Shown here: piece after piece, positions 48,542 to 56,205 of the stretch
Layout of the letters: the number at the start of each line of letters is the position of its first letter
Numbering within the stretch: the stretch's first letter is position 1
Origin: Anaerolineales bacterium UBA5195
GTDB lineage: Bacteria; Chloroflexota; Anaerolineae; Anaerolineales; Villigracilaceae
Direction of reading: 5' to 3'
DNA length: 64,000 nucleotides
NCBI GenBank assembly: GCA_002412925.1
Contig: DHVZ01000077.1
Span: 139,337 to 203,336, forward strand
Made by a program: the position numbers and the translations under genes
Notes under the pieces: model-generated
Told to the model about the DNA's origin: nothing
Databases searched by the model: none
What the model saw: only the letters and a program-made list of their open reading frames with translations

Positions 48542-49672
48542 TTATGGCGTTGCGGTGGGGGCAGGCGTTGCCGATAAATCTGGCGTTGGCGGTTCAGGCG
48601 TTGGTATTTCAGGTATCGGTGTTCCGGGCAGCGGCGAGGGGGTGGCGGATTCGGTTGGGACTGGTGTCGGCTGTGGGATTCCCTGAACCAGCACCTGCCA
48701 GGCGAGGTCCAGGTCGACACTCGCGGCAACCGGGAAATCAGGCAGGTTTTTCAGCACCAGGTCAAGGCGGAAAAGGGCTTCCGTCAATTCGGCGGCCAGC
48801 GCTTCGGGCGCATCTTCCTGCAATCCGGCCAGGAGGTCGCGGGCCGACTGCGCATCCTGCTTTGCCAGGCCGAAATTGCTCTGGTAGAGGAACAGGCGCG
48901 CGCGGGAAAGCATTTCCATTGCCTTGAGTAGCCTGATCTGGCCGTCGATTCTGGTCAACGAGGCGTCATTGTTTTTGAGGTACTCAGCCTGAATTTCATC
49001 GAGCGCCGCCAACTGTTTGGTATGTCTGGCGATACCCTCCTCGGCGGTCTGGATGCGGCCTGCCAGTCCGGTGATGGTTTCAGCCTGTTTGCCTAGCGCG
49101 GCTTCGGCGGTGGCCAGGCGCGCCTGCAGGCTGGCAATTTGGGCTGCGCTTTGCGCCTGTTGGGTCTCCAGCGCGGCGACTTGCGCGACGTTCATTTCCA
49201 CCGGACGGATGTAGCGCTCGTAGGCCAGCGGCCCCAGGTAGGCAATGCCCACGGCGATACCCGCCAGGAGCAGCAGGATGACGATCAGTCGCAGCAAGAA
49301 GAAGAGCAGCCCTTTTAGGAAGCGGCCAAAACCTGACCAGAAGCCTGATCCTGAGGCCGGTTTAGCGGAGGGTTTCCCCGAAGGGGGCGGGAGCGGCGCA
49401 GCGGCGGGGACATCTTCTGGCACCGTGAGTTTTTCTTCCGTTTCGATGGTGATTATCTCCAGCGGGGATTCTGGTTCAGGGTCAGGCATAACAGCCTCCA
49501 ATCGGTGAATGAAACTGAGGGTGATGCCGCGCACACGGCAGCAATCTTCCAACGAGACAAATGGCCGGGCAGCACAAATGCGTTCGGCCAAGGCCGAGCC
49601 AACACCTGGCAGGCTCGTCAGGGCTTCCGGATCGGCGGTATTGAGAAAGTGGAGCAGTTTGAATGAGTTCAT
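48542..49672 (-). CDS. Membrane protein with N-terminal helix-hairpin-helix and coiled coil
   Basis: A 376-residue protein with unusual order: HhH/ComEA-like domain (LNTADPEALTSLPGVGSALAERI, residues 10-60), an acidic then Pro/Gly-rich linker, one membrane helix (about 119-145), a coiled coil (QVAALETQQAQSAAQIASLQARL, about 160-235), a helical region (about 240-320) and a Pro/Thr-rich tail (PTPVPTESATPSPLPGTPIP). The HhH would be cytoplasmic and the coiled coil and tail outside. It may tether DNA or a repair complex to the membrane (inference). Its start overlaps the DUF2817 stop by 4 nt; nuclease and recJ follow. Confidence 0.8.
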   Translation of the reverse strand: MNSFKLLHFLNTADPEALTSLPGVGSALAERICAARPFVSLEDCCRVRGITLSFIHRLEAVMPDPEPESPLEIITIETEEKLTVPEDVPAAAPLPPPSGKPSAKPASGSGFWSGFGRFLKGLLFFLLRLIVILLLLAGIAVGIAYLGPLAYERYIRPVEMNVAQVAALETQQAQSAAQIASLQARLATAEAALGKQAETITGLAGRIQTAEEGIARHTKQLAALDEIQAEYLKNNDASLTRIDGQIRLLKAMEMLSRARLFLYQSNFGLAKQDAQSARDLLAGLQEDAPEALAAELTEALFRLDLVLKNLPDFPVAASVDLDLAWQVLVQGIPQPTPVPTESATPSPLPGTPIPEIPTPEPPTPDLSATPAPTATP

Positions 49673-50796
49673 TGGCTATGCAAATATCCTTCTGCTCCTA
49701 AAATTCCGTCAAAGGTCTGGCGGGCGTCGGCCTGGGCTTTCGCGAACCAGGCTGGGGCGGAGGGCAGGTACAACTCGTGGTATTCCTGCTCAACCCATTT
49801 CAGTGCGGCAGGTTGTCCCCCGAACAGGTTGGCCTGGTTTTTGAAAATGGTGATGCGCAGGCTGCGCGCTCCTGCCAGGATCGATTCGCCAAATGTGCCG
49901 AATTCGCAGGCTGCGCCGAAATAGTGTCTTCCGGGGAATTCCTTTGTGACCAGTTCGTATTCCCAGTCGATCATATCGCCATTCATGGTGTAGAACTCGT
50001 CTGGGTTGGCGGCAGCTACGAGGGGAGCTCCATATTTTGCTGTCGTTTCGGCGGCAGACATTTTTTCGCGTGGGGAAGTAACCAGCGTCATCTGGGTGCG
50101 CGGGCCATAGCCAGTGTGCATGTCGAGGTGAACGATTTGTTTGTACCCGGCAAAAGCGGAACGAAACAAATCCATCATGGTGCGCGTCTCGGGCTGGAGT
50201 TCCTGCCCACCGAAGTAGATGCCTCTCGGCCGGGCGTACTGTCCCATCAGGGCGGCTTCGCGGATCCGGCGCGGGCCAAAAAGCACCAACTGGTGCAGGG
50301 TCTGGTCAAAAAAGAGCAACTTTTCCAGCGTCAGGTTCCCGAGTGCTTTTTGCGGACTCAAATATGGGTCCAGCTTGGGGTAATCAGGGTTGGTTCTAGC
50401 CAGGGCGGCGAAATCTCCGTTGACAAAGTTGCGGTTCAGATCAACGTTGTTGGGGTTGGTTCGTTTCCAATGTTTCATGCCCCAGGGGTTGAGGGCATGG
50501 ACGAGCAGGAGTCCGGTCGACTGCGGGTCGAGTCGGGATAGATATTCTTCAATGAATAGCTCCAGCATGGCCGAGCCGAGATAACCTTCAATCCCGTGCA
50601 GGCCGGTGGACAGGACGAATAGTTTTTCTCTGGAGGCGAGCGCCTCGGCAGAAATCCAGTCTGTGGTCAGGTCGGTTTCGTGGGGCAGGGTTTGGCTGAT
50701 TAGACGGGAGTCAGGCCACAGCTCGCGGATGGTATCCAATCGGGCGCGGAAACGGGCCCGGGATTGTGCGTAGGAGGCGGGGATGGGTGAGGTCAT
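49669..50796 (-). CDS. DUF2817 / M14-like zinc carboxypeptidase
   Basis: A 375-residue protein. STGLHGIEGYLGSA gives the zinc-binding His and Glu; HALNPWGMKHWKRTNPNNVDLNRNF and LDMHTGYG (third zinc His) match DUF2817, a branch of the M14 peptidases. No signal peptide is evident. ATG 50796 is preferred over the TTG at 50805; no clear ribosome binding site. It is the first gene of the minus-strand run ending with the SDR and is preceded by a YfcC-type carrier gene on the same strand, 73 nt away, so uptake and peptide cleavage may be linked. Confidence 0.87.
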   Translation of the reverse strand: MTSPIPASYAQSRARFRARLDTIRELWPDSRLISQTLPHETDLTTDWISAEALASREKLFVLSTGLHGIEGYLGSAMLELFIEEYLSRLDPQSTGLLLVHALNPWGMKHWKRTNPNNVDLNRNFVNGDFAALARTNPDYPKLDPYLSPQKALGNLTLEKLLFFDQTLHQLVLFGPRRIREAALMGQYARPRGIYFGGQELQPETRTMMDLFRSAFAGYKQIVHLDMHTGYGPRTQMTLVTSPREKMSAAETTAKYGAPLVAAANPDEFYTMNGDMIDWEYELVTKEFPGRHYFGAACEFGTFGESILAGARSLRITIFKNQANLFGGQPAALKWVEQEYHELYLPSAPAWFAKAQADARQTFDGILGAEGYLHSQ

Positions 50797-50869
50797 ATTT
50801 GTCAAATAAAGGAAAGGCCCCTTCTCCTATTTTTGGTTTGAAAAAATGGGGGAAGGCGGGGGATGGGGG

Positions 50870-52351
50870 TTAGAATGGCCCGTAGTTGATCGCCACGGCC
50901 ACGGCCAGGAAGATGATGGTTGCCAGGATAACCCAAAACCATAATCCGAGCACCCAGCGGAGCCATTTGGGAAAGGGAATGACGGTCAGGCTGAGGGTGA
51001 TCAGCAGGGCGGCGTTGGTGGGATAAGCCATGTTCGAGAATCCGTCGCCGAAGGTGTATGCGCTGACGGCAATCTGACGGTTGACGCCGACCAGGTCAGC
51101 CAGCGGCATGATGATCGGGATGAGCAGGAAGGCCTTGGCCGAACCGGAAGTAATGAAAAGTTCCAGGACGAGGGTCAGGCCATAGATCATCAGCGCGGCG
51201 GCAAAGGGACTGGTGCCAGTGAAGGCGTTATTGGCCCAATGCAAGATGGTATCGAGGATGCCGCCTGAAGCAATGATGTGCTTGACGCTGGCAGCCATCA
51301 TCAAGAGCGGGATGGCCGGAGCGATGCCGAGGAAACCATCCCAGGCGGCTTTCCAGGCACTTATGCCCCGCATGTTTTCTGCGGGGTTCCCTGCCCCTGA
51401 GATCAATCCTGCGCCGATGCCGCCGATGACAAAGAGCAGGCCGGTGAGCGGTAAGGCGATATCGCGCAAGAGAGGGATGAGTGGCATGGCGACCAGGACA
51501 AGTAAGATCAGGCTGAAAAATGCGCCCAGAAAAACAGCTGCCCGGCGCATTTTGGGGTTTTCGTCGAGACTGTTATCAATCTGGAAGTTACCATATTTGG
51601 CCTTTTCAACCAGATCTTCCTTGTAAACGGAAGAGGTTTCTGGGTTGCGGTCGATTTTGCGCGCATACAAAACCAGGAAAGTTGCCAGGATGGCATAGAC
51701 GATCAGGAACAGGACAATCCGCGGACCTGCGCCTGAGTAGAGCGGCAGCCCGGCCAGTTTTTGAGCGATTCCGATCGTGAAGGGATTGAAAACCGCGGTT
51801 GAAAAACCGACATTGGTCGCCAGTACAGACATGCCCAGCCCGGTCAGCGAGTCCCAGCCGAGGAAATAGGCCAGGCCAATCATCAGTGGTACGAGCGGAA
51901 TGACTTCCTCGAAAATGCCGAAGAAAGTGCCCAGCGCCATGAAGAAAAAGGTGATGATCAGCAATAAGGTGTACTTGCGGCCGCCAAAGGTTTTCACAAT
52001 GCGCGAGATGACTGCCTGAAGGATGCCGCTCTTGTCCATCACGCCAAAGGCCGTACCGACCAGCAGGATGAATGCGATGATCGGGATGACCTTGGTCAGC
52101 CCATCGGGGGTGAAAAGCACTTCCACCGGGGCGGTAAACCATCTCCAGACAGGGAAATCCGGTTGGGTAGTAAACTGAAATGAAGTCGGATCGATGACCT
52201 CGCGGCCGTCTTCCAATGTGCGGGCGTACTGTCCCGCCGGGATGAGGCGGGTCAGCGCCCCGGAGACCATCATCAGGGCAAAGATAATGGCCACGGCCTG
52301 AAGAAAGGCTTTGGCGCTGATCTGCGCGCCGGACTTTTGTTCTGTTGTCAT
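50870..52351 (-). CDS. YfcC-family carrier (DcuC/ArcD-like)
   Basis: A 493-residue protein with about 12 membrane helices and two similar halves. Seen: SGALTRLIPAGQYARTLEDGREVIDPTSF after the first helix, GGRKYTLLLIITFFFMALGTFFGIFEE (re-entrant-type segment), and in the second half SGSAKAFLLIPIIMPLADLVG. This matches the YfcC branch of the C4-dicarboxylate carrier group, which includes arginine/ornithine antiporters and putative basic amino-acid or peptide carriers. Start: the second ATG (52351) has GGAG 6 nt upstream; the ATG at 52363 contains that site. Confidence 0.9.
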   Translation of the reverse strand: MTTEQKSGAQISAKAFLQAVAIIFALMMVSGALTRLIPAGQYARTLEDGREVIDPTSFQFTTQPDFPVWRWFTAPVEVLFTPDGLTKVIPIIAFILLVGTAFGVMDKSGILQAVISRIVKTFGGRKYTLLLIITFFFMALGTFFGIFEEVIPLVPLMIGLAYFLGWDSLTGLGMSVLATNVGFSTAVFNPFTIGIAQKLAGLPLYSGAGPRIVLFLIVYAILATFLVLYARKIDRNPETSSVYKEDLVEKAKYGNFQIDNSLDENPKMRRAAVFLGAFFSLILLVLVAMPLIPLLRDIALPLTGLLFVIGGIGAGLISGAGNPAENMRGISAWKAAWDGFLGIAPAIPLLMMAASVKHIIASGGILDTILHWANNAFTGTSPFAAALMIYGLTLVLELFITSGSAKAFLLIPIIMPLADLVGVNRQIAVSAYTFGDGFSNMAYPTNAALLITLSLTVIPFPKWLRWVLGLWFWVILATIIFLAVAVAINYGPF

Positions 52352-52456
52352 GCCAGGCTCCATGTTGAAGTCAACGAGATGAAATCAGTTGGTTAAATTA
52401 TAGTGCCAAACCGGGAATCAAAAGCCACCGATTCAACTATAGGGCAAATCACATAG

Positions 52457-52490
52457 AAAAACCCGGAGACCTAAATCTCCAGGTTTTTTT
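52457..52490. terminator. Bidirectional-looking terminator
   Basis: AAAACCCGGAGA, loop CCTAAA, TCTCCAGGTTTTTTT; stem of about 11 bp with A- and T-tracts on either side. On the minus strand it lies 37 nt after the stop of the 52527-52880 gene and isolates it from the YfcC gene. Confidence 0.8.
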
Positions 52491-52526
52491 CAGGCTGACA
52501 GTAAATGCTTGTTTGGTCCCGCCAGA

Positions 52527-52880
52527 TTAATCCGACTCGCGCATATTGAAGTCGATTTCCAGTAGAACATTCAGGCCGATGGAGATCCCTTGCAGGATAG
52601 CAAACAGAGCCAGCCCGGTGAACAGGGGAACTCCCAGGTTGGTGAAAATATAAGAATTAAAGGAGGGCTCGCTCATTAATGTTGAGAGAGCCAAATTCTG
52701 CTGCTTTAGTTGCGCCTGGATGTTTAATCCTTGGACGACAACATTGGCCAGGAATCCTACCAGGACGATCCATGAGAAGATCCCAGCTAAAGAAGCGACC
52801 AGGTTTAGTGACTTTGGTTTGTAGTAGATGGGTTCGTTTTCTTCCACGAGATCCACGTTTTCTGTTACTTGCTCAGACAT
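52527..52880 (-). CDS. Small two-helix membrane protein, unknown
   Basis: A 117-residue protein: acidic N terminus (VTENVDLVEENEPIYY), membrane helices at about 29-48 and 79-105, and a short polar tail NMRESD. AAGGAGAAAATC precedes ATG 52880. It is a single-gene unit ended by the hairpin at 52457-52490. I do not recognise the family; resemblance to small DUF-type membrane proteins is superficial. Confidence 0.7.
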   Translation of the reverse strand: MSEQVTENVDLVEENEPIYYKPKSLNLVASLAGIFSWIVLVGFLANVVVQGLNIQAQLKQQNLALSTLMSEPSFNSYIFTNLGVPLFTGLALFAILQGISIGLNVLLEIDFNMRESD

Positions 52881-52899
52881 GATTTTCTCCTTGATTATA

Positions 52900-52966
52900 G
52901 GCTCTTTGAGAATCTCCGTGGTAAGACCCCAAAGTGCGGCACCCTTCGCGGAAAATCCTGGAGACC
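52900..52966 (+). repeat. Dispersed repeat family C, copy 2
   Basis: GGCTCTTTGAGAATCTCCG, TGGTAAGACCCC, ending GCGGAAAATCCTGGAGACC. Matches the reverse complement of 17456-17515 at both ends, with a divergent middle. Confidence 0.7.
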
Positions 52967-53003
52967 CTGATTATGATGTGCAAGTTTAACACAAAACTTG
53001 CGG

Positions 53004-53009
53004 TACAAT
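53004..53009 (+). promoter_or_regulatory. -10 hexamer of a probable leaderless promoter (VanZ-like gene)
   Basis: TACAAT-N6-ATG with no Shine-Dalgarno between. Same spacing as at the ADH gene and moaC. Confidence 0.5.
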
Positions 53010-53015
53010 CCGCCA

Positions 53016-53411
53016 ATGTCTAAATTCGCGCGCTGGATTCCCGCCATGCTGATTATGGCGTTGATTTTTGTCGTTTCTTCCACCCCGTCGGTCGAGCTGC
53101 CAAACTTTGGATTTTGGGACAAGCTTGTCAAAAAAGGCGGGCACATGACCGGTTATGGTTTGTTGGCGGGCGCCTACTGGTATGGCCTGGGTTTTGACCG
53201 AAAAAAGGGTTGGCTGGCCTGGCTTTTGGCCGTCCTCTATGCCGCGACAGACGAGTTTCACCAGTCTTTCATCCCAGGACGACACCCCAGCCTGGCGGAT
53301 GTGCTGTTTTTTGATGTAGGCGGGGCTGCCCTGGCCTTGACCCTGATTGATCGAATCCGCCAGCGGGGGAAATCAAGCAATGCCCAGAAAAAAGAAACGG
53401 GCGAGTCTTGA
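53016..53411 (+). CDS. VanZ-like family membrane protein
   Basis: A 131-residue protein with four hydrophobic segments. Family signatures: FWDKLVKKGGHMTGYGLLAGAYW and the conserved DEFHQSFIPGRHPSLADVLFFDVGGA block. VanZ-like proteins are integral membrane proteins, one of which lowers teicoplanin binding; most are uncharacterised. ATG 53016 has no ribosome binding site but an appropriately placed -10, suggesting leaderless translation. It ends 36 nt from the convergent scpA stop. Confidence 0.88.
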   Translation: MSKFARWIPAMLIMALIFVVSSTPSVELPNFGFWDKLVKKGGHMTGYGLLAGAYWYGLGFDRKKGWLAWLLAVLYAATDEFHQSFIPGRHPSLADVLFFDVGGAALALTLIDRIRQRGKSSNAQKKETGES

Positions 53412-53446
53412 CCCGCTCGTTTCTCAGGACTTATTCCTGGTTTCTC

Positions 53447-54223
53447 TTACTCAAACTCCAGCTCGAAATCTTCTTCCTCACCCCAGGCCTCCGATCGCTC
53501 GATCTGAATATCGCCGAACAGGGCCTCCTGCTGGGCAGAAACGCGGTAGCGCTTGATCAGTTCCAGCAGGGCTAAAAATGTGACGACGACTTCCAGTCGC
53601 GTGCTTTCCTGGCCGATCAAGGTCCTGAAACTGGAGTTCTTGTTCCTGCCCAAAGCATCTGAAATATAGGCGATTTTCTCGCGGATGGTGACGCGCGGGG
53701 CAGAGATGACAGTTCCGAGCGCCTGTTTCTCCTTTTCCTGCAAGAAGGTGCTTTGGGCGGCTTCGAGCAAGTCCATCAGGGTGATCTCGCTCAAATCGAG
53801 GCGGCCTTCCACTTTGGGCGGGGGAGCCAGCCGCAGGTAGGTGTGCAATCCCTGCAAGTCGCGCTGCTCCAGTTCGTTGGCAAGTTCTTTGAAGCGCTTA
53901 TAGATGCGCAGCTGGCGCGCCAGGTTTTCAGCCGGGTCTTCTTCCCCGGCTTCGAGCACTGGCGGGCGCGGGAGTAACGCCTCAGACTTGATCTGGATCA
54001 ACTTTGCCGCGATGACCAGGAAGGCCGAAATCTCCTCTGCGTGGGCATCTTCCAACTGGCGAATGTAAGTCAGGTACTGGTCGGTCACCATCGCCAGCGA
54101 GACGGCGGTAATATCCAGCTCGGCATGCTCGATCAGGCGCAGGAGCAGGTCGAGCGGTCCCTCGTAGACGGGAATGGTGACAGTGTAGCCACCGGTCTGG
54201 CGGCTGGCGATGTTTAAATCCAT
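53447..54223 (-). CDS. scpA: Segregation and condensation protein A
   Basis: A 258-residue ScpA kleisin, normal size. N-terminal VYEGPLDLLLRLIEHAELDITAVSLAMVTDQYL is the family hallmark; ISAFLVIAAKLIQIKSEALLPR follows; the C-terminal winged-helix ends LLELIKRYRVSAQQEALFGDIQIER. It bridges SMC heads in the chromosome condensation complex. No scpB or smc in the window. Start ATG 54223 has no Shine-Dalgarno; TATAAT lies 9 nt upstream. The longer frame to 54490 overlaps moaC and is rejected. Divergent from moaC. Confidence 0.94.
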   Translation of the reverse strand: MDLNIASRQTGGYTVTIPVYEGPLDLLLRLIEHAELDITAVSLAMVTDQYLTYIRQLEDAHAEEISAFLVIAAKLIQIKSEALLPRPPVLEAGEEDPAENLARQLRIYKRFKELANELEQRDLQGLHTYLRLAPPPKVEGRLDLSEITLMDLLEAAQSTFLQEKEKQALGTVISAPRVTIREKIAYISDALGRNKNSSFRTLIGQESTRLEVVVTFLALLELIKRYRVSAQQEALFGDIQIERSEAWGEEEDFELEFE

Positions 54224-54232
54224 AGGCGGCAG

Positions 54233-54238
54233 ATTATA
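54233..54238 (-). promoter_or_regulatory. -10 hexamer upstream of scpA
   Basis: TATAAT on the minus strand ending 9 nt before the scpA ATG, with no ribosome binding site between; suggests a leaderless or nearly leaderless message. Confidence 0.5.
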
Positions 54239-54272
54239 ACATTTGTAGGTGCATCGGGGTGGTTCCCTACGG

Positions 54273-54278
54273 TATAAT
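54273..54278 (+). promoter_or_regulatory. -10 hexamer of a probable leaderless promoter (moaC)
   Basis: Perfect TATAAT, then 6 nt (TCGCTT), then the moaC ATG. With the scpA promoter it forms a divergent pair in a 61-nt gap. Confidence 0.55.
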
Positions 54279-54284
54279 TCGCTT

Positions 54285-54767
54285 ATGACTATTTCCAAGC
54301 TAACCCATCTGGACGAATCCGGCCGGGCCCGCATGGTGGATATCGGTGCGAAGGATGCTACCGAACGGGTGGCTGTCGCCCGCGGTGAAATCGTGATGAA
54401 ACCTGAGACGCTGGCGCTCATCCGCGCTGGTTCCATCAAAAAAGGGGACGTGCTGACGGTGGCGCAGGTGGCCGGTATCATGGCTGCCAAAAAAACCTCG
54501 GAGCTGATCCCGCTCTGTCATCCGCTGCTGCTCACCAGAGTGGACGTAGACCTCGCGCTGGATGAGTCCCTGCCTGGTGTGCGGATCACGGCCACGGCCA
54601 AAACGGTCGGCCAGACCGGCGTCGAGATGGAGGCGCTGACCGCCGTTTCGGTGGCGGCGCTGACAGTTTATGACATGGCCAAGGCTGCTGAAAAGACGAT
54701 GAAAATCCAGAATATCCGCCTGGCCGAGAAATATGGCGGAAAATCGGGAAAGATTGTCAACGAGTAG
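54285..54767 (+). CDS. moaC: Cyclic pyranopterin monophosphate synthase
   Basis: A 160-residue MoaC, normal size. MVDIGAKDATERVAVARGEIVM, KKGDVLTVAQVAGIMAAKKTSELIPLCHPL, and TVGQTGVEMEALTAVSVAALTVYDM contain the conserved active-site Lys, His and Glu/Asp. It catalyses the second half of cPMP formation in molybdenum cofactor synthesis. Start ATG 54285 matches the family and lies 6 nt after a TATAAT. moaD and moaE follow on the same strand after a ClbS-like gene; moaA is not in the window. Confidence 0.95.
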   Translation: MTISKLTHLDESGRARMVDIGAKDATERVAVARGEIVMKPETLALIRAGSIKKGDVLTVAQVAGIMAAKKTSELIPLCHPLLLTRVDVDLALDESLPGVRITATAKTVGQTGVEMEALTAVSVAALTVYDMAKAAEKTMKIQNIRLAEKYGGKSGKIVNE

Positions 54768-54842
54768 AAGATAAGTCGCGCGTACTGATGTTTATCGTCT
54801 TTACCACCAGAACTGGCTGGATGAGCAAAAAAAGGAATCGCA

Positions 54843-55313
54843 ATGGATAAACAAGAATTGATGGCTAAAATCCTTTCAGGGCGCGCCCAGTTGGATGCCG
54901 CGCTTTCCCGCGTCGATGAGGAACGTATGCCGCTCATCGTCCTGCATGGTGAATGGTCGGTTAAGGATTTGATCGGGCACCTGGGTTTCTGGGAAAACAG
55001 GGTTGTCACCCTTTTCAACACCTTGCGGGCGGGGAAGATCCCGGAGCCAGCTCCCGACTTGGATGTAATCAACGCCCGGGTTTTGACCGATTCTCGAAAA
55101 CAGTCCTTGGCTGAAGTCCGTCGGCAGGAAAGAAACGCTTATCAGAAGCTGGTGGCTTTGGTTAAAGATGCCACTGACCGCGAATTGTTCGACCCGGCGC
55201 ACTTCCCTTGGACAGAAGGGCGGCCTTTCGAGACTTTCATCTCTGATAATTCCTATGGGCATTATGAAGAGCATTTGCCCGAGTTGACTGCCTGGTTGAA
55301 AAGGGTCGCCTGA
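54843..55313 (+). CDS. ClbS/DfsB-family four-helix bundle (DinB-like) protein
   Basis: A 156-residue helical protein. N-terminal MDKQELMAKILSGRAQLDAAL, HGEWSVKDLIGHLGFWENRVV, and C-terminal ISDNSYGHYEEHLPELTAWL. The first conserved His and the last His-x-x-x-His pattern sit where DinB-fold proteins hold a metal. ClbS members protect against colibactin; other roles are open. AAAGGAATCGC precedes ATG 54843. It is inserted between moaC and moaD, with 1 nt before the moaD GTG. Confidence 0.8.
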   Translation: MDKQELMAKILSGRAQLDAALSRVDEERMPLIVLHGEWSVKDLIGHLGFWENRVVTLFNTLRAGKIPEPAPDLDVINARVLTDSRKQSLAEVRRQERNAYQKLVALVKDATDRELFDPAHFPWTEGRPFETFISDNSYGHYEEHLPELTAWLKRVA

Positions 55314-55314
55314 C

Positions 55315-55650
55315 GTGAACCATATCAAGATTCTATTTTTCGCCACCCTGCGCGACAAGGCCGGGATGCGCAGCCTGGAACTGGATATCGCGCCCGGGAC
55401 GACCATTGGACAGCTCAAAACGATCTTGATTGAGAAACTTCCCAATTGGGACAGTTTGCTGATGGAGCATTGCCTGGCGGCAATCAACCATGAATATCAC
55501 TTGGACGAATCCGAAATTCCTGCTGATTCCGAGATTGCCTTCTTCCCGCCGGTTTCGGGTGGATGCCGTGGCAGGTTGGCATCTAATCATGCCTCTTTGG
55601 GAATCTCTGTGACAAGCCCCCAAATCATTCAAATTGCGCGAAAAAGTTAG
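55315..55650 (+). CDS. moaD: Molybdopterin synthase sulfur carrier subunit with abnormal C-terminal extension
   Basis: A 111-residue ubiquitin-fold protein; residues 1-83 are an ordinary MoaD (IKILFFATLRDKAG...EIAFFPPVSGG). In MoaD the chain ends at Gly-Gly, which is adenylated and thiocarboxylated. Here the stop is missing and 28 residues follow (CRGRLASNHASLG...), encoded partly by dispersed repeat C. Unless the tail is cut off, thiocarboxylate formation should fail. GTG 55315 has AAGGGT upstream. It precedes moaE by 58 nt. Possibilities: a decayed gene, a processed precursor, or a sequence error at 55564. Confidence 0.88.
   Translation: MNHIKILFFATLRDKAGMRSLELDIAPGTTIGQLKTILIEKLPNWDSLLMEHCLAAINHEYHLDESEIPADSEIAFFPPVSGGCRGRLASNHASLGISVTSPQIIQIARKS
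55591..55646 (+). repeat. Dispersed repeat family C, degenerate copy 3
   Basis: GCCTCTTTGGGAATCTCTG, TGACAAGCCCCC, GCGCGAAAAAG. Resembles 52900-52966 most clearly in its first 28 nt. It lies inside the extended moaD 3' end. Confidence 0.6.
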
Positions 55651-55708
55651 AGAAAATTCGCCGAATTCGATGCAAAGACTTGCCTGAACCTGAGTGAACT
55701 CACTGTCT

Positions 55709-56176
55709 ATGGAACAACCTGAATATCCCACCATCTTTTCCATCACCGAAGATGAAATCGACCTGAATGCCCTGGTTGACAGCATCACCCTGGCCTCCAC
55801 CGGTGCAGCGGCCATCTTTACCGGCATGGTCCGCGGCGTGACAGCTCGTGATAACCCCCATGAGACGGTTTATCTTGAATACGAAGCCTACAAACCGATG
55901 GCCGAAGCCAAGATGAGACAGGTCGCAGATGAGATTCGCGCGCAATGGCCGACCATCGAAGGGATAGCCATTGTCCAGCGGATTGGGCGCTTATCTCCAC
56001 GCACACCGACTGTCTTGATCGCCTGCTCCTCGCCACATCGCGATACCGGCATCTTCGAGGCCGCCCGGTATGGCATCGACCGGCTCAAGGAAATCGTCCC
56101 GGTCTGGAAAAAGGAAGTCGGCCCGCAAGGGGAAGAATGGGTCGAAGGGGATTACATTCCCAAAGCGGGTGAGTAG
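55709..56176 (+). CDS. moaE: Molybdopterin synthase catalytic subunit
   Basis: A 155-residue MoaE, normal size. AAAIFTGMVRGVTARDNPHETVYLEYEAYKPMAE, IAIVQRIGRLSPRTPTVLIACSSPHRDTGIFEAARYGID, and VPVWKKEVGPQGEEWVEGDYIP carry the conserved Arg and Lys residues. It transfers sulfur from MoaD thiocarboxylate to cPMP. ATG 55709 begins MEQPEYPTIFSITED; no strong ribosome binding site. Its intactness beside an extended moaD argues that the pathway may still be under selection. Confidence 0.94.
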   Translation: MEQPEYPTIFSITEDEIDLNALVDSITLASTGAAAIFTGMVRGVTARDNPHETVYLEYEAYKPMAEAKMRQVADEIRAQWPTIEGIAIVQRIGRLSPRTPTVLIACSSPHRDTGIFEAARYGIDRLKEIVPVWKKEVGPQGEEWVEGDYIPKAGE

Positions 56177-56205
56177 TTCCTCTCTAAAAACAAAGCCAGC
56201 CTCAA

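Noticed and set aside
54224..54490. N-terminal extension of scpA to 54490
   Set aside because: It would overlap moaC antisense; ScpA homology begins at the ATG at 54223, next to a -10 element.
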